The translations under genes were made by a program, and so were the position numbers. The notes beneath the pieces were generated by a model that saw nothing but the letters and a program-made list of their open reading frames with translations, searched no databases and was not told the origin of the DNA. A DNA stretch of 60,172 nucleotides from Maribacter sp. (lineage in GTDB: Bacteria > Bacteroidota > Bacteroidia > Flavobacteriales > Flavobacteriaceae): NCBI GenBank assembly GCA_024643345.1, contig JAHENB010000013.1:1-60172 (forward strand), read 5' to 3'. Shown here one piece after another: positions 53,032 to 60,172 of this stretch; positions within the stretch are counted from its first letter, which is position 1; each line of letters opens with the position of its first letter.

Positions 53032-55107
53032 TTAGCTTACCTTCAACAATCCGGCCCTTTCAAGCAAAGCCTCTATTTTTGGTTCGCTGCCCCTAAACCT
53101 TTTGTAGAGTACCATCGGCTTTTCCGTACCCCCTTTGGAGAGTATTTCCTCCTTGAATTTGGTGGCCACCTTTCGGTCGAAAATTCCTTTTTCCTTAAAT
53201 AGGGCAAAGGCGTCGGCATCGAGGACTTCGGCCCATTTATAGCTATAGTAGCCAGAAGAATACCCTCCCTGAAAAATATGCGAAAATGAAGTGCTCATGC
53301 AGGTTTCCGCCATATCGGGGTAGAGGTCGGTACCTGCAAAAGCCTTTCTTTCATGGGCCTTTACATCGCGGATGTCCGAAGGGTCAGCACCGTGCCAGGC
53401 CATATCGAGCAACCCAAAGCTCAATTGCCTTAAGGTGGCCATGCCCTCTTGGAAGTTTGCCGAGTCCTTTATTTTTTGGATCAAAGGCATAGGGATGGGT
53501 TCTTTGGTTTCATAATGGGTGGCGAACATTTGCAAAGCTTCTTGTTCATAGCACCAATTTTCCATTACCTGACTGGGCAGTTCAACAAAATCCCAATACA
53601 CAGAAGTGCCAGATAAACTGGGATAAGTGGTATTGGCCAGCATCCCATGAAGGGCATGGCCAAATTCATGGAATAGGGTAGTGACCTCATTGAAGGTCAA
53701 TAACGAAGGCTTCGTAGTGGTGGATCGGGTGAAATTACATACGATTGAAATATGGGGCCTCACGTTCTTCCCGTTGTGCATATATTGATGCTTATAGGAG
53801 GTCATCCAAGCCCCGCCCCGTTTTCCTGCCCTAGGATGAAAATCGGCATAGAGAAGGGAAATGAAATTGCCGTCGAGATCATGTACACGATAGGTCTTTA
53901 CTTCGGCATGGTATTTATCGATATCAAAAACCTCCTCGAACCTTAGTCCAAATAGTTTTTCCGCAACCTGAAAGACCCCCGCAATGACATTTTCGAGTTT
54001 GAAATAGGGCTTCAGTTGTTCGTCGTCCAAATTGAAAAGTTTTTGCCTCAATTTTTCGGAATAATAGCTTCCGTCCCATTTTTGTAAGGCGTCGATCTGA
54101 TCCACTTCTTTGGCAAAAATTTCCAAGGCCTTGAATTCCCGTTCCGCTGCCGGTTTGGCCTTTTCCAAGAGTTCTTTTTGAAAATCTTGAACTTTTTCGG
54201 GCTTTTCGGCCATGCGTTCTTCCAGAACAAAATGGGCATGGGTCTTGTAGCCCAACAACTTGGCCCGCTCGTGCCGCAGCTGTACCAATTTCAATACGTT
54301 CGCCCTGTTGTCAAGCGCATCGTCATGGAACCCTTTACTGCCAAAGGCTACAGAAAGTTCTTTTCGCAACGCCCTGTTTTTGGCATATTTCATAAAGGGG
54401 ATATAACTTGGGTAATCGAGCGTTACCAGCCACCCTTTTTTGCCCTTTGTGGCGGCCAATTGGGCAGCCGCATCCTTTTCGCCCTCGGGAAGGCCTTCTA
54501 AGTCGGTTTCCCGGGTCAAAAGTTTTTCATATCTATTGGTTTCGGCCAAGACATTTTCTCCAAACTTTAGTTTCAGTTTTGAAAGCTCGGCATCGATTTC
54601 ACGGAGGCGTTTCTTTTTGCTTTCCGGAAGATTGGCTCCATTTCTGCTGAAGTTCTTATACTTCTTTTCCAATAGCGTAAACTGCTCTGCGGAAAGTTTC
54701 AGGCTGTCTTTTTGCTCATATACGGCCTTTACTTTTTCGAACAATTCGACATTCAGTGTAATGTCGTTGCTGAATTCGGTAAGCATTGGGGAAACTTCCT
54801 GGGCTATTTTTTGGATTTGTTCATTGGTTTCGGCCGAATTCAGGTTAAAGAAAATACTTGAAATTCGGTCTAAACTTTGCCCTGAAAAATCAAGGGCCGC
54901 TATGGTGTTTTCAAAAGTGGGGCCATCTGAATTGGTCGTGATCGCTTCGATTTCTGCTCGGGCATTTTCTATAGCTTGTTCAAACGCAGGTTTAAAGTGG
55001 TCATTTTTTATTTGTGCAAAAGGTGCCTCATCAAAGGGTTTTAAAAGGGGGTTCATATTTATATTCGGGTTTATTTGTTCTTTTATAATGGGTTTCATGT
55101 TGTTCAA
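53032..55107 (-). CDS. M3-family zinc metallopeptidase (oligopeptidase A/Dcp-like)
   Basis: The 691-residue enzyme belongs to the M3A family, with HEFGHALHGML (HExxH zinc site, about 478-482) and the downstream Glu in a PSQVMENWCYE segment (about 505). GGAWMTSYK and SFSHIFQGGYSSGYYSYKW are typical of Dcp/OpdA. The start may be ATG 55056 (MNPLLKPFDEAPF), where the family similarity begins; nothing resembling a signal peptide precedes this, so it is probably cytosolic and trims short peptides. Confidence 0.92.
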   Translation of the reverse strand: MNNMKPIIKEQINPNINMNPLLKPFDEAPFAQIKNDHFKPAFEQAIENARAEIEAITTNSDGPTFENTIAALDFSGQSLDRISSIFFNLNSAETNEQIQKIAQEVSPMLTEFSNDITLNVELFEKVKAVYEQKDSLKLSAEQFTLLEKKYKNFSRNGANLPESKKKRLREIDAELSKLKLKFGENVLAETNRYEKLLTRETDLEGLPEGEKDAAAQLAATKGKKGWLVTLDYPSYIPFMKYAKNRALRKELSVAFGSKGFHDDALDNRANVLKLVQLRHERAKLLGYKTHAHFVLEERMAEKPEKVQDFQKELLEKAKPAAEREFKALEIFAKEVDQIDALQKWDGSYYSEKLRQKLFNLDDEQLKPYFKLENVIAGVFQVAEKLFGLRFEEVFDIDKYHAEVKTYRVHDLDGNFISLLYADFHPRAGKRGGAWMTSYKHQYMHNGKNVRPHISIVCNFTRSTTTKPSLLTFNEVTTLFHEFGHALHGMLANTTYPSLSGTSVYWDFVELPSQVMENWCYEQEALQMFATHYETKEPIPMPLIQKIKDSANFQEGMATLRQLSFGLLDMAWHGADPSDIRDVKAHERKAFAGTDLYPDMAETCMSTSFSHIFQGGYSSGYYSYKWAEVLDADAFALFKEKGIFDRKVATKFKEEILSKGGTEKPMVLYKRFRGSEPKIEALLERAGLLKVS

Positions 55108-55237
55108 ATGAAGTTTGCTGTTTGCTTAAAATAGGCACAAAAACCAAGTGGCGAATTGTAAAAAAGGTTGGGCAGTTGTCGTGTCGACGACCCGCTCGCT
55201 TTTTTGCTGTCGCCAATCAGTTTAAAATCGGCATCCT

Positions 55238-55729
55238 TTATTTTTTGGAACGCAATACTTTGGCGCTCCGGATTACCTTTTCCTTCAAACTTTCCTTGTA
55301 GGCAATTACTTGGTTTAAGATGGCCTTGTCGGCACTTCCAAGGATTTGTGCTGCCAAAATGCCGGCATTCTTTGCTCCGTTGAGCGCTACGGTGGCCACC
55401 GGCACCCCTCCGGGCATTTGAAGGATGGAAAGAATGGAATCCCAACCATCGATCGAATTACTGCTTTTTACAGGGACACCGATTACCGGAAGGGGCGTTA
55501 GGGATGCTACCATACCGGGCAAATGGGCCGCGCCACCGGCCCCGGCAATGATTACCGAATACCCATTTTTATGTGCATTTTTACTAAAATCGAAAAGTTT
55601 ATCGGGAGTTCTATGGGCAGAGACGATATCAATATCGACCTCTATCCCAAACTCCTTTAAAATGGTAACGGCTTCCTCCATTACCGGCAGGTCACTTGTA
55701 CTTCCCATAACTATGGCTACTTTCCCCAT
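55238..55729 (-). CDS. purE: 5-(carboxyamino)imidazole ribonucleotide mutase PurE
   Basis: The 163-residue class I PurE converts N5-CAIR to CAIR in purine synthesis. It has VAIVMGSTSDLPVMEEA (about 4-20), VSAHRTPDKLFDF and VIIAGAGGAAHLPGMVA; the conserved His in SAHRTP and the serines define the active site. It lies 6 nt after purK, so they are one operon. Length is normal. Confidence 0.95.
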   Translation of the reverse strand: MGKVAIVMGSTSDLPVMEEAVTILKEFGIEVDIDIVSAHRTPDKLFDFSKNAHKNGYSVIIAGAGGAAHLPGMVASLTPLPVIGVPVKSSNSIDGWDSILSILQMPGGVPVATVALNGAKNAGILAAQILGSADKAILNQVIAYKESLKEKVIRSAKVLRSKK

Positions 55730-55735
55730 TTTTTA

Positions 55736-56893
55736 TTATTTGCTGATTACTTTAATGGTTTCCTTTACCTTTTGTGCAATTTCGCGCGCTTTGTCCAAAT
55801 CTTTGTTCACTATGGTCACGTGCCCCATTTTTCTGAAGGGGCGGGTTTGCTTTTTTCCATAGATATGTGGGGTAACGCCGTCAAGTTTCAGGATTTCCTC
55901 AATGTTTTCATATACCACATCGCCGGTATGGCCCTCGGCACCGACCAGATTCACCATGATCCCGGCCACCTTGCTTTCGGTATTTCCCAAGGGAAGGCCC
56001 AAAATGGCACGCAGATGCTGTTCGAATTGGTTCGTATAGCTAGCTTCAATACTGTAATGACCGCTGTTATGGGGCCTGGGCGCCACCTCGTTCACCAGGA
56101 TCAAATCGTCTTTGGTCTGGAACATTTCTACGGCCAATAAGCCTACATGTTCCATTTTTTCAGAAACCTTTAGGGCTATTTCGGTAGCCTTTTGGGCCAC
56201 TTTTTCATCGATCCTTGCAGGACAGATCACGTATTCGACCTGATTCGCCTCAGGGTGAAATTCCATTTCAACCACGGGATAGGTTCTTAGGCCGCCATCT
56301 AATCCTCTTGCCACGATAACGGCTAGTTCGTTCTTAAAAGGTATCAAGTCTTCAGCTATGCATTCCCCAGAAGGCAAACCCTCCAGATCCTCCAATTTTC
56401 TAACGATCTTTACCCCTTGCCCATCATAACCGAATTGTGCCGCCTTCCAAACAAAGGGAAGGCTTAAGCCACCATTGTTCAGGCTATCTTCAATCTCACT
56501 CTTGTACGCGAACCGATGAAAATCGGCGGTGGGGATATCATGGTCGACATAAAATAATTTTTGTTTGGCCTTATTCTGAATCGTGCGCAGGGTATGGGTA
56601 GGTGGATATACTTTCAAACCCTCCTCTTCCAACTGCTCAAGGGCATCCAGATTTACGTTTTCGATTTCAATGGTCAGTACATCGACCCCTTTCCCAAAAT
56701 GGTAGACCGTTTTGTAATCCATTAAATCTCCTTGCAAAAAGGCGTTACAGGCTATTTTACAGGGCGCTTCCATAGAAGGATCCAATACCGAGGTATGGAT
56801 GTCGAACTTTCGGGTTTCGTATAAGAGCATTTTCCCCAACTGGCCTCCCCCTAGGATTCCCAGTTTAAAATCGGAAGAAAAATAATTCGTCAT
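55736..56893 (-). CDS. purK: 5-(carboxyamino)imidazole ribonucleotide synthase PurK
   Basis: The 385-residue ATP-grasp enzyme carboxylates AIR with bicarbonate. It begins MTNYFSSDFKLGILGGGQLG (GGGQLGKM nucleotide-binding motif). ATP-grasp features are FVWKAAQFGYDGQGV, NEVAPRPHNSGHYSIEASYT and FEQHLRAILGLPLG. ATG 56893 was chosen over the open frame to 56977. The purE gene follows at 6 nt. It is divergent from the HPRT-Adk gene. Confidence 0.94.
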   Translation of the reverse strand: MTNYFSSDFKLGILGGGQLGKMLLYETRKFDIHTSVLDPSMEAPCKIACNAFLQGDLMDYKTVYHFGKGVDVLTIEIENVNLDALEQLEEEGLKVYPPTHTLRTIQNKAKQKLFYVDHDIPTADFHRFAYKSEIEDSLNNGGLSLPFVWKAAQFGYDGQGVKIVRKLEDLEGLPSGECIAEDLIPFKNELAVIVARGLDGGLRTYPVVEMEFHPEANQVEYVICPARIDEKVAQKATEIALKVSEKMEHVGLLAVEMFQTKDDLILVNEVAPRPHNSGHYSIEASYTNQFEQHLRAILGLPLGNTESKVAGIMVNLVGAEGHTGDVVYENIEEILKLDGVTPHIYGKKQTRPFRKMGHVTIVNKDLDKAREIAQKVKETIKVISK

Positions 56894-57016
56894 AATATAT
56901 GCGACTAGCTGAGCTTGTTGGTAAAAATACGGCGAATTCTTAAAACGGAATGCCCTGTTCCCAAAAAGAGAAATCAAAATACTATATTTACCTTTTCCTA
57001 AAGGTGGGGCAATCCA

Positions 57017-58120
57017 ATGAATTTACACGACAAAACTTTTATTCCGTATATCACAGAGGAAGAAATTCTCATGGCCGTGCAAAAGATCGCCGACCAAGTA
57101 GCGGAAGTTTACAAAGATACGACCCCGATCTTCGTTGGCGTGCTCAATGGCGCTTTTATGTTCGTTTCCGATTTCTTAAAAGCTTATCCGCATCCTTGTG
57201 AAGTGTCTTTTGTTCGCTTGAGCTCATATCAGGGGCTCACTTCTACGGGCATCGTGAAAACCTTATTGGACCTTCCCGAACAGGTCGAGGGCAGAAGCGT
57301 GATTATCCTTGAAGATGTTATCGATACGGGCCGCACGGTGCAGGAACTTGTGCATCTGTTCGCAAACAAAAACGTGAAGGAGTTTAAGATCGCCACCCTT
57401 TTTTACAAATCCGGCGTATACAATGGTGAATATACCATTGACTATATCGGTTTGGAAATTCCGGACAAATTTATTGTGGGTTATGGACTTGACTATAAAG
57501 AATTGGGAAGAAACCTAAGATCAGTATACCAACTAAACCAATACCAAATGATCAATTTAGTACTCTTTGGAAAACCTGGGGCCGGAAAGGGCACCCAGGC
57601 CGAATTTTTAAAAGAAAAATATAAACTTTTCCATATTTCCACCGGCGATGTCTTTCGGAAAAACATCAGTAACAAAACCGAGTTGGGCAAACAGGCCAAA
57701 TCATTTATTGATAAAGGCGATTTGGTGCCCGATGAATTGACCATCAAGATGTTGCAGGACGAGGTGGAGAAAAATCCAGAGGCAAAGGGCTTTATTTTTG
57801 ACGGCTTTCCAAGAACAGCGGCACAGGCTGAGGCTTTGGACTTTTTTTTGGAGACCAAGGATATGAAAATAAATGCGACCATTGCCTTGGAAGCCAACGA
57901 CGAGGTATTGATTTCCAGACTGTTGGAACGGGGCAAAATCAGTGGCCGAACCGATGACCAGGATGTTGGTAAAATCCGTAACCGATTCGAGGAATACAAC
58001 GAAAAAACGGCTCCGTTGAGAGATTATTACAAAGCACAGGGCAAGTTCCATGTTGTGAATGGAATTGGAAGCATCGCGGAAATTACTGGTCGTTTGGCCA
58101 AAGTCATCGACAGTCTATAG
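57017..58120 (+). CDS. adk: fusion: hypoxanthine phosphoribosyltransferase plus adenylate kinase
   Basis: The 367-residue protein joins two enzymes. Residues 1-175 are hypoxanthine phosphoribosyltransferase (FIPYITEEEILMAVQKIADQ, VGVLNGAFMF, SSYQGLTSTG, and the PRPP motif VIILEDVIDTGRTVQELV). Residues about 178-367 are adenylate kinase (MINLVLFGKPGAGKGTQAEF with P-loop GKPGAGKGT, ISTGDVFRKNI, GFIFDGFPRTAAQAEAL, RISGRTDDQ-like LID region). The linker (QLNQYQ) is very short and in frame. It combines purine salvage with AMP/ADP balance. Divergent from purK. Confidence 0.94.
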   Translation: MNLHDKTFIPYITEEEILMAVQKIADQVAEVYKDTTPIFVGVLNGAFMFVSDFLKAYPHPCEVSFVRLSSYQGLTSTGIVKTLLDLPEQVEGRSVIILEDVIDTGRTVQELVHLFANKNVKEFKIATLFYKSGVYNGEYTIDYIGLEIPDKFIVGYGLDYKELGRNLRSVYQLNQYQMINLVLFGKPGAGKGTQAEFLKEKYKLFHISTGDVFRKNISNKTELGKQAKSFIDKGDLVPDELTIKMLQDEVEKNPEAKGFIFDGFPRTAAQAEALDFFLETKDMKINATIALEANDEVLISRLLERGKISGRTDDQDVGKIRNRFEEYNEKTAPLRDYYKAQGKFHVVNGIGSIAEITGRLAKVIDSL

Positions 58121-58407
58121 GAACCAGCACCTCACCGCAAGACCTAGATTGTCAATTACCATTGTTACGATTCCATTTCTTTTTAGGGCAAAGGGTATGG
58201 CCTCACGGCGCAAAATGAGATACAGCGCATTCTGGAAAGATCTTGCGACGACGGCCATCATGCTTCTGATGCATACCTTGAGGTCACAATAAACCCCCTT
58301 ATCCATGAAAGTGGCGCAACCTTAGTAGGGCTTATTTGATTACTTTTGCGGGAGGAGAGACCGACCAAAATGGTTTTTCAAATAAATTTAAAAAGCGATT
58401 CGAACCC
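58121..58407 (+). other. 287-nt intergenic region before obgE
   Basis: No gene is recognised. Short open frames exist in both strands without initiation context. A TACTTTTG element (58341-58348) matching TAnnTTTG lies about 60 nt upstream of the obgE ATG and may be its promoter. Confidence 0.35.
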
Positions 58408-59409
58408 ATGACCGAAGGCAATTTTGTTGATTATGTAAAAGTGTATGCCCAATCTGGAAATGGGGGAAAGGGTTCTGCCCACTTACATCGGGAAAAATAC
58501 ATTACAAAAGGGGGCCCAGATGGAGGTGATGGCGGCCGTGGCGGACATATCATAGTTCGTGGGAACAAGAACCTTTGGACCTTGGTCAACTTTAAGTTCA
58601 AAAAGCATTTCAGGGCGGGCCATGGTGAACATGGCAGTAAAAATAGGAGCTCGGGCGCCGAAGGCGAAGATGTTTTCATGGAGGTGCCTTTAGGTACCGT
58701 GGTTAGGGATTTTGAGAGCAATGAGGTGCTTTTTGAAATAACGGAGGACGGAGAAGAGAAAATACTTCTGGAAGGAGGTATGGGCGGATTGGGAAACTGG
58801 CACTTTAGGAGTGCCACCAACCAAACACCCAGATATGCCCAACCCGGAATTCCAGGTAAGGAAATCCATGTGATCCTAGAATTGAAGGTCCTGGCCGATG
58901 TGGGCCTTGTGGGCTTTCCAAATGCCGGTAAATCAACATTGTTATCGGTGGTCACCTCCGCTAAACCTAAAATCGCCGACTACGAGTTCACCACCTTAAA
59001 ACCAAACCTGGGCATTGTCGAATATCGCGATTTTCAAAGTTTTGTGATGGCCGATATTCCTGGAATCATTGAGGGTGCCGCTGAAGGTAAGGGGCTTGGC
59101 CATTACTTCCTGCGGCATATAGAGCGCAACGCCACTTTGCTTTTTCTGATTCCGGCCGATAGTAAGGACATAGGCAAAGAATACCAAATACTCTTGGATG
59201 AACTCCGAAGGTACAATCAGGAATTGCTCGATAAAGAACGCCTTATCGCCATTTCAAAAAGCGATTTGTTGGATGAGGAGCTCATCGCTGAAATGCGCTT
59301 GGAATTGGATAAGGATTTTAAAACAGTCCCCTATATGTTCATTTCCTCCGTAACCCAACAAGGTATTCAGGAATTAAAGGATAGGCTTTGGGCCATGCTC
59401 AACAGTTAG
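58408..59409 (+). CDS. obgE: GTPase Obg (ObgE/CgtA)
   Basis: The 333-residue essential GTPase acts in 50S ribosome maturation. The Obg domain (1-158) has [20 protein letters not shown] and glycine-rich repeats ([16 protein letters not shown]). The G domain has G1 [10 protein letters not shown]2 TTLKPNLG, G3 [16 protein letters not shown] and a G4-like SKSD; G5 may be SSVTQQG. It lacks the extended C-terminal OCT domain, as in Bacteroidota. ATG 58408 is preferred to the longer open frame (58336). Confidence 0.95.
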   Translation: MTEGNFVDYVKVYAQSGNGGKGSAHLHREKYITKGGPDGGDGGRGGHIIVRGNKNLWTLVNFKFKKHFRAGHGEHGSKNRSSGAEGEDVFMEVPLGTVVRDFESNEVLFEITEDGEEKILLEGGMGGLGNWHFRSATNQTPRYAQPGIPGKEIHVILELKVLADVGLVGFPNAGKSTLLSVVTSAKPKIADYEFTTLKPNLGIVEYRDFQSFVMADIPGIIEGAAEGKGLGHYFLRHIERNATLLFLIPADSKDIGKEYQILLDELRRYNQELLDKERLIAISKSDLLDEELIAEMRLELDKDFKTVPYMFISSVTQQGIQELKDRLWAMLNS

Positions 59410-59475
59410 TCGAATAATGCCTCGCTCGGGTTCATGTAGGCCATATTTTCCTTAAATTAGTGAAAAAGGAACCCC

Positions 59476-60003
59476 ATGTGTCGATTGGCAAAACTTACGG
59501 TTTTACTGCTTTTTGTTTCCTGTGGCACGGTCAATGTGCGGTACGATTATGAAAAGAGTACCAATTTTAGCAACTACAACACCTATAATTATTACGCAGA
59601 CCTCGATACGGGCATGAGCGATTTTGATACCAAAAGGTTGTTGGCAGTCTTGGATGCGACCCTTCGTGAAAAAGGAATGCTTCTCTCCGAAGAACCCGAT
59701 TTTTATATCAATATTAAAAGCACGGTTTTTGAAGCCCCTCAAAACAGTGCGGTCGGGGTCGGCCTAGGGGGTACGGGCAGAAACGTTGGAGGTGGCGTTT
59801 CGGTTGGGATTCCGGTAGGGGGCAGTAAGATTCAGCGGGAAATTCAATTCGATTTTGTCGACAATCAGAAAGATGCCCTGTTTTGGCAAGCCAGCAGTGT
59901 GTCCAATTTTAGGGAAAAGACGACCCCTGATGAAAAGGAGCGCCAACTCAAGGAAGTCGTGAATAAGGTTCTCGCCAAATATCCTCCAAAAATCAGGCGT
60001 TGA
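59476..60003 (+). CDS. DUF4136 lipoprotein
   Basis: The 175-residue product has a lipoprotein signal (MCRLAKLTVLLLFVSCGTVN, lipobox VSC) and a DUF4136 domain: VNVRYDYEKSTNFSNYNTYN, DFDTKRLLAVLDATLREKGM, LSEEPDFYINIKSTVFE, a glycine-rich loop (GVGLGGTGRNVGGGVSVGIP) and FDFVDNQKDALFWQASS. It is anchored to a membrane and its role is unknown. It follows obgE with 66 nt between. Confidence 0.88.
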   Translation: MCRLAKLTVLLLFVSCGTVNVRYDYEKSTNFSNYNTYNYYADLDTGMSDFDTKRLLAVLDATLREKGMLLSEEPDFYINIKSTVFEAPQNSAVGVGLGGTGRNVGGGVSVGIPVGGSKIQREIQFDFVDNQKDALFWQASSVSNFREKTTPDEKERQLKEVVNKVLAKYPPKIRR

Positions 60004-60066
60004 ACGCCACCTTTATTAGCCCCATGAGGGATAAAATGCCTAAGGGTTCGGCCCATCGACAATAAA

Positions 60067-60172
60067 TTAGAGCGATTTTAACAGACCACCATCAATGGGG
60101 ATTTGACAACCCGTGATATAAGCCGCTTTTTCAGATGCCAAAAAGGCTGCCAAATAGCCGTATTCTTTTGGC
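60067..60172 (-). CDS. short-chain dehydrogenase/reductase, C-terminal end (partial)
   Basis: The minus strand enters at the right edge and reads PKEYGYLAAFLASEKAAYIT, GCQIPIDGGLLKSL and TAA at 60069-60067. The order ASExAxYITGxxIPIDGG is the C-terminal signature of classical SDR enzymes (FabG-like). The catalytic part lies outside the window, so substrate and start are not known. Confidence 0.8.
   Translation of the reverse strand, partial: PKEYGYLAAFLASEKAAYITGCQIPIDGGLLKSL

Noticed and set aside
58059-58306. Overlapping open frames after the HPRT-Adk gene on both strands
   Set aside because: They have no start context or conserved motif and partly overlap the adk end.

Overview
The window looks like chromosome of a marine-type Flavobacteriaceae bacterium (Bacteroidota; relatives of Muricauda, Maribacter, Zobellia or Arenibacter are plausible, but the genus cannot be settled by reading). 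Signs are the Bacteroidota-type promoter core (TTG, 18 nt, TAAATTTG upstream of a tRNA), many lipoproteins, flavobacterial families (DUF6090, DUF6089, DUF5916, DUF4382), a single-chain GcvP, LytS/LytTR regulators, and the chain nadK - DUF6089 - uppS - bamA - ompH - skp.

The window has two halves. Positions 1 to about 17,200 are visibly more AT-rich, loosely packed and rich in broken genes. They hold a DUF4382 lipoprotein, a LytS/LytTR two-component pair facing two tandemly duplicated lipoproteins, small secreted proteins, an intact DUF3604 - PPIase - HupE/UreJ operon, a DUF5916 outer-membrane protein, a DUF6090 membrane protein, and remnants: a truncated outer-membrane barrel gene, a staphylococcal-nuclease-like pseudogene with frameshift and stop, DUF6090 fragments, and five scattered partial copies of one micro-gene (consensus start MTLYEYKMLSEDDQWD). 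No transposase, integrase or CRISPR array was recognised. A tRNA-Leu(UAA)/tRNA-Gly(GCC) pair, each with its own terminator, marks the boundary.

From about 17,500 to the end the sequence is dense housekeeping DNA: mutS, an SpoU-type rRNA/tRNA methyltransferase, a FolK-deoxynucleoside kinase fusion, sppA, a queuosine precursor transporter, an AsmA-like protein, DUF2797 and GH3 genes, clpX-clpP, tig, an SGNH lipoprotein, an alpha/beta hydrolase with pdxJ, the CBS-nadK-DUF6089-uppS-bamA-ompH-skp envelope series, a KAS III - methyltransferase - glycosyltransferase cassette, gcvP, a UbiA-like membrane protein, an ECF sigma factor with a small zinc-finger-like partner, a rhodanese lipoprotein, an M3 peptidase, purE-purK, a hypoxanthine phosphoribosyltransferase-adenylate kinase fusion, obgE, a DUF4136 lipoprotein and the end of an SDR gene.

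Functional groups: envelope biogenesis (uppS, bamA, two Skp/OmpH chaperones, AsmA-like, SppA), protein quality control (tig, clpP, clpX, M3 peptidase), nucleotide metabolism (purE/purK, HPRT-Adk, FolK-dNK, nadK) and small signalling modules. The most distinctive observations are the dispersed micro-gene family, the decaying SNase gene, the duplicated lipoproteins beside a LytTR system, the two enzyme fusions and the perfect inverted repeats upstream of the DUF4382 gene and clpX. No wholly new defence or mobile system could be demonstrated.
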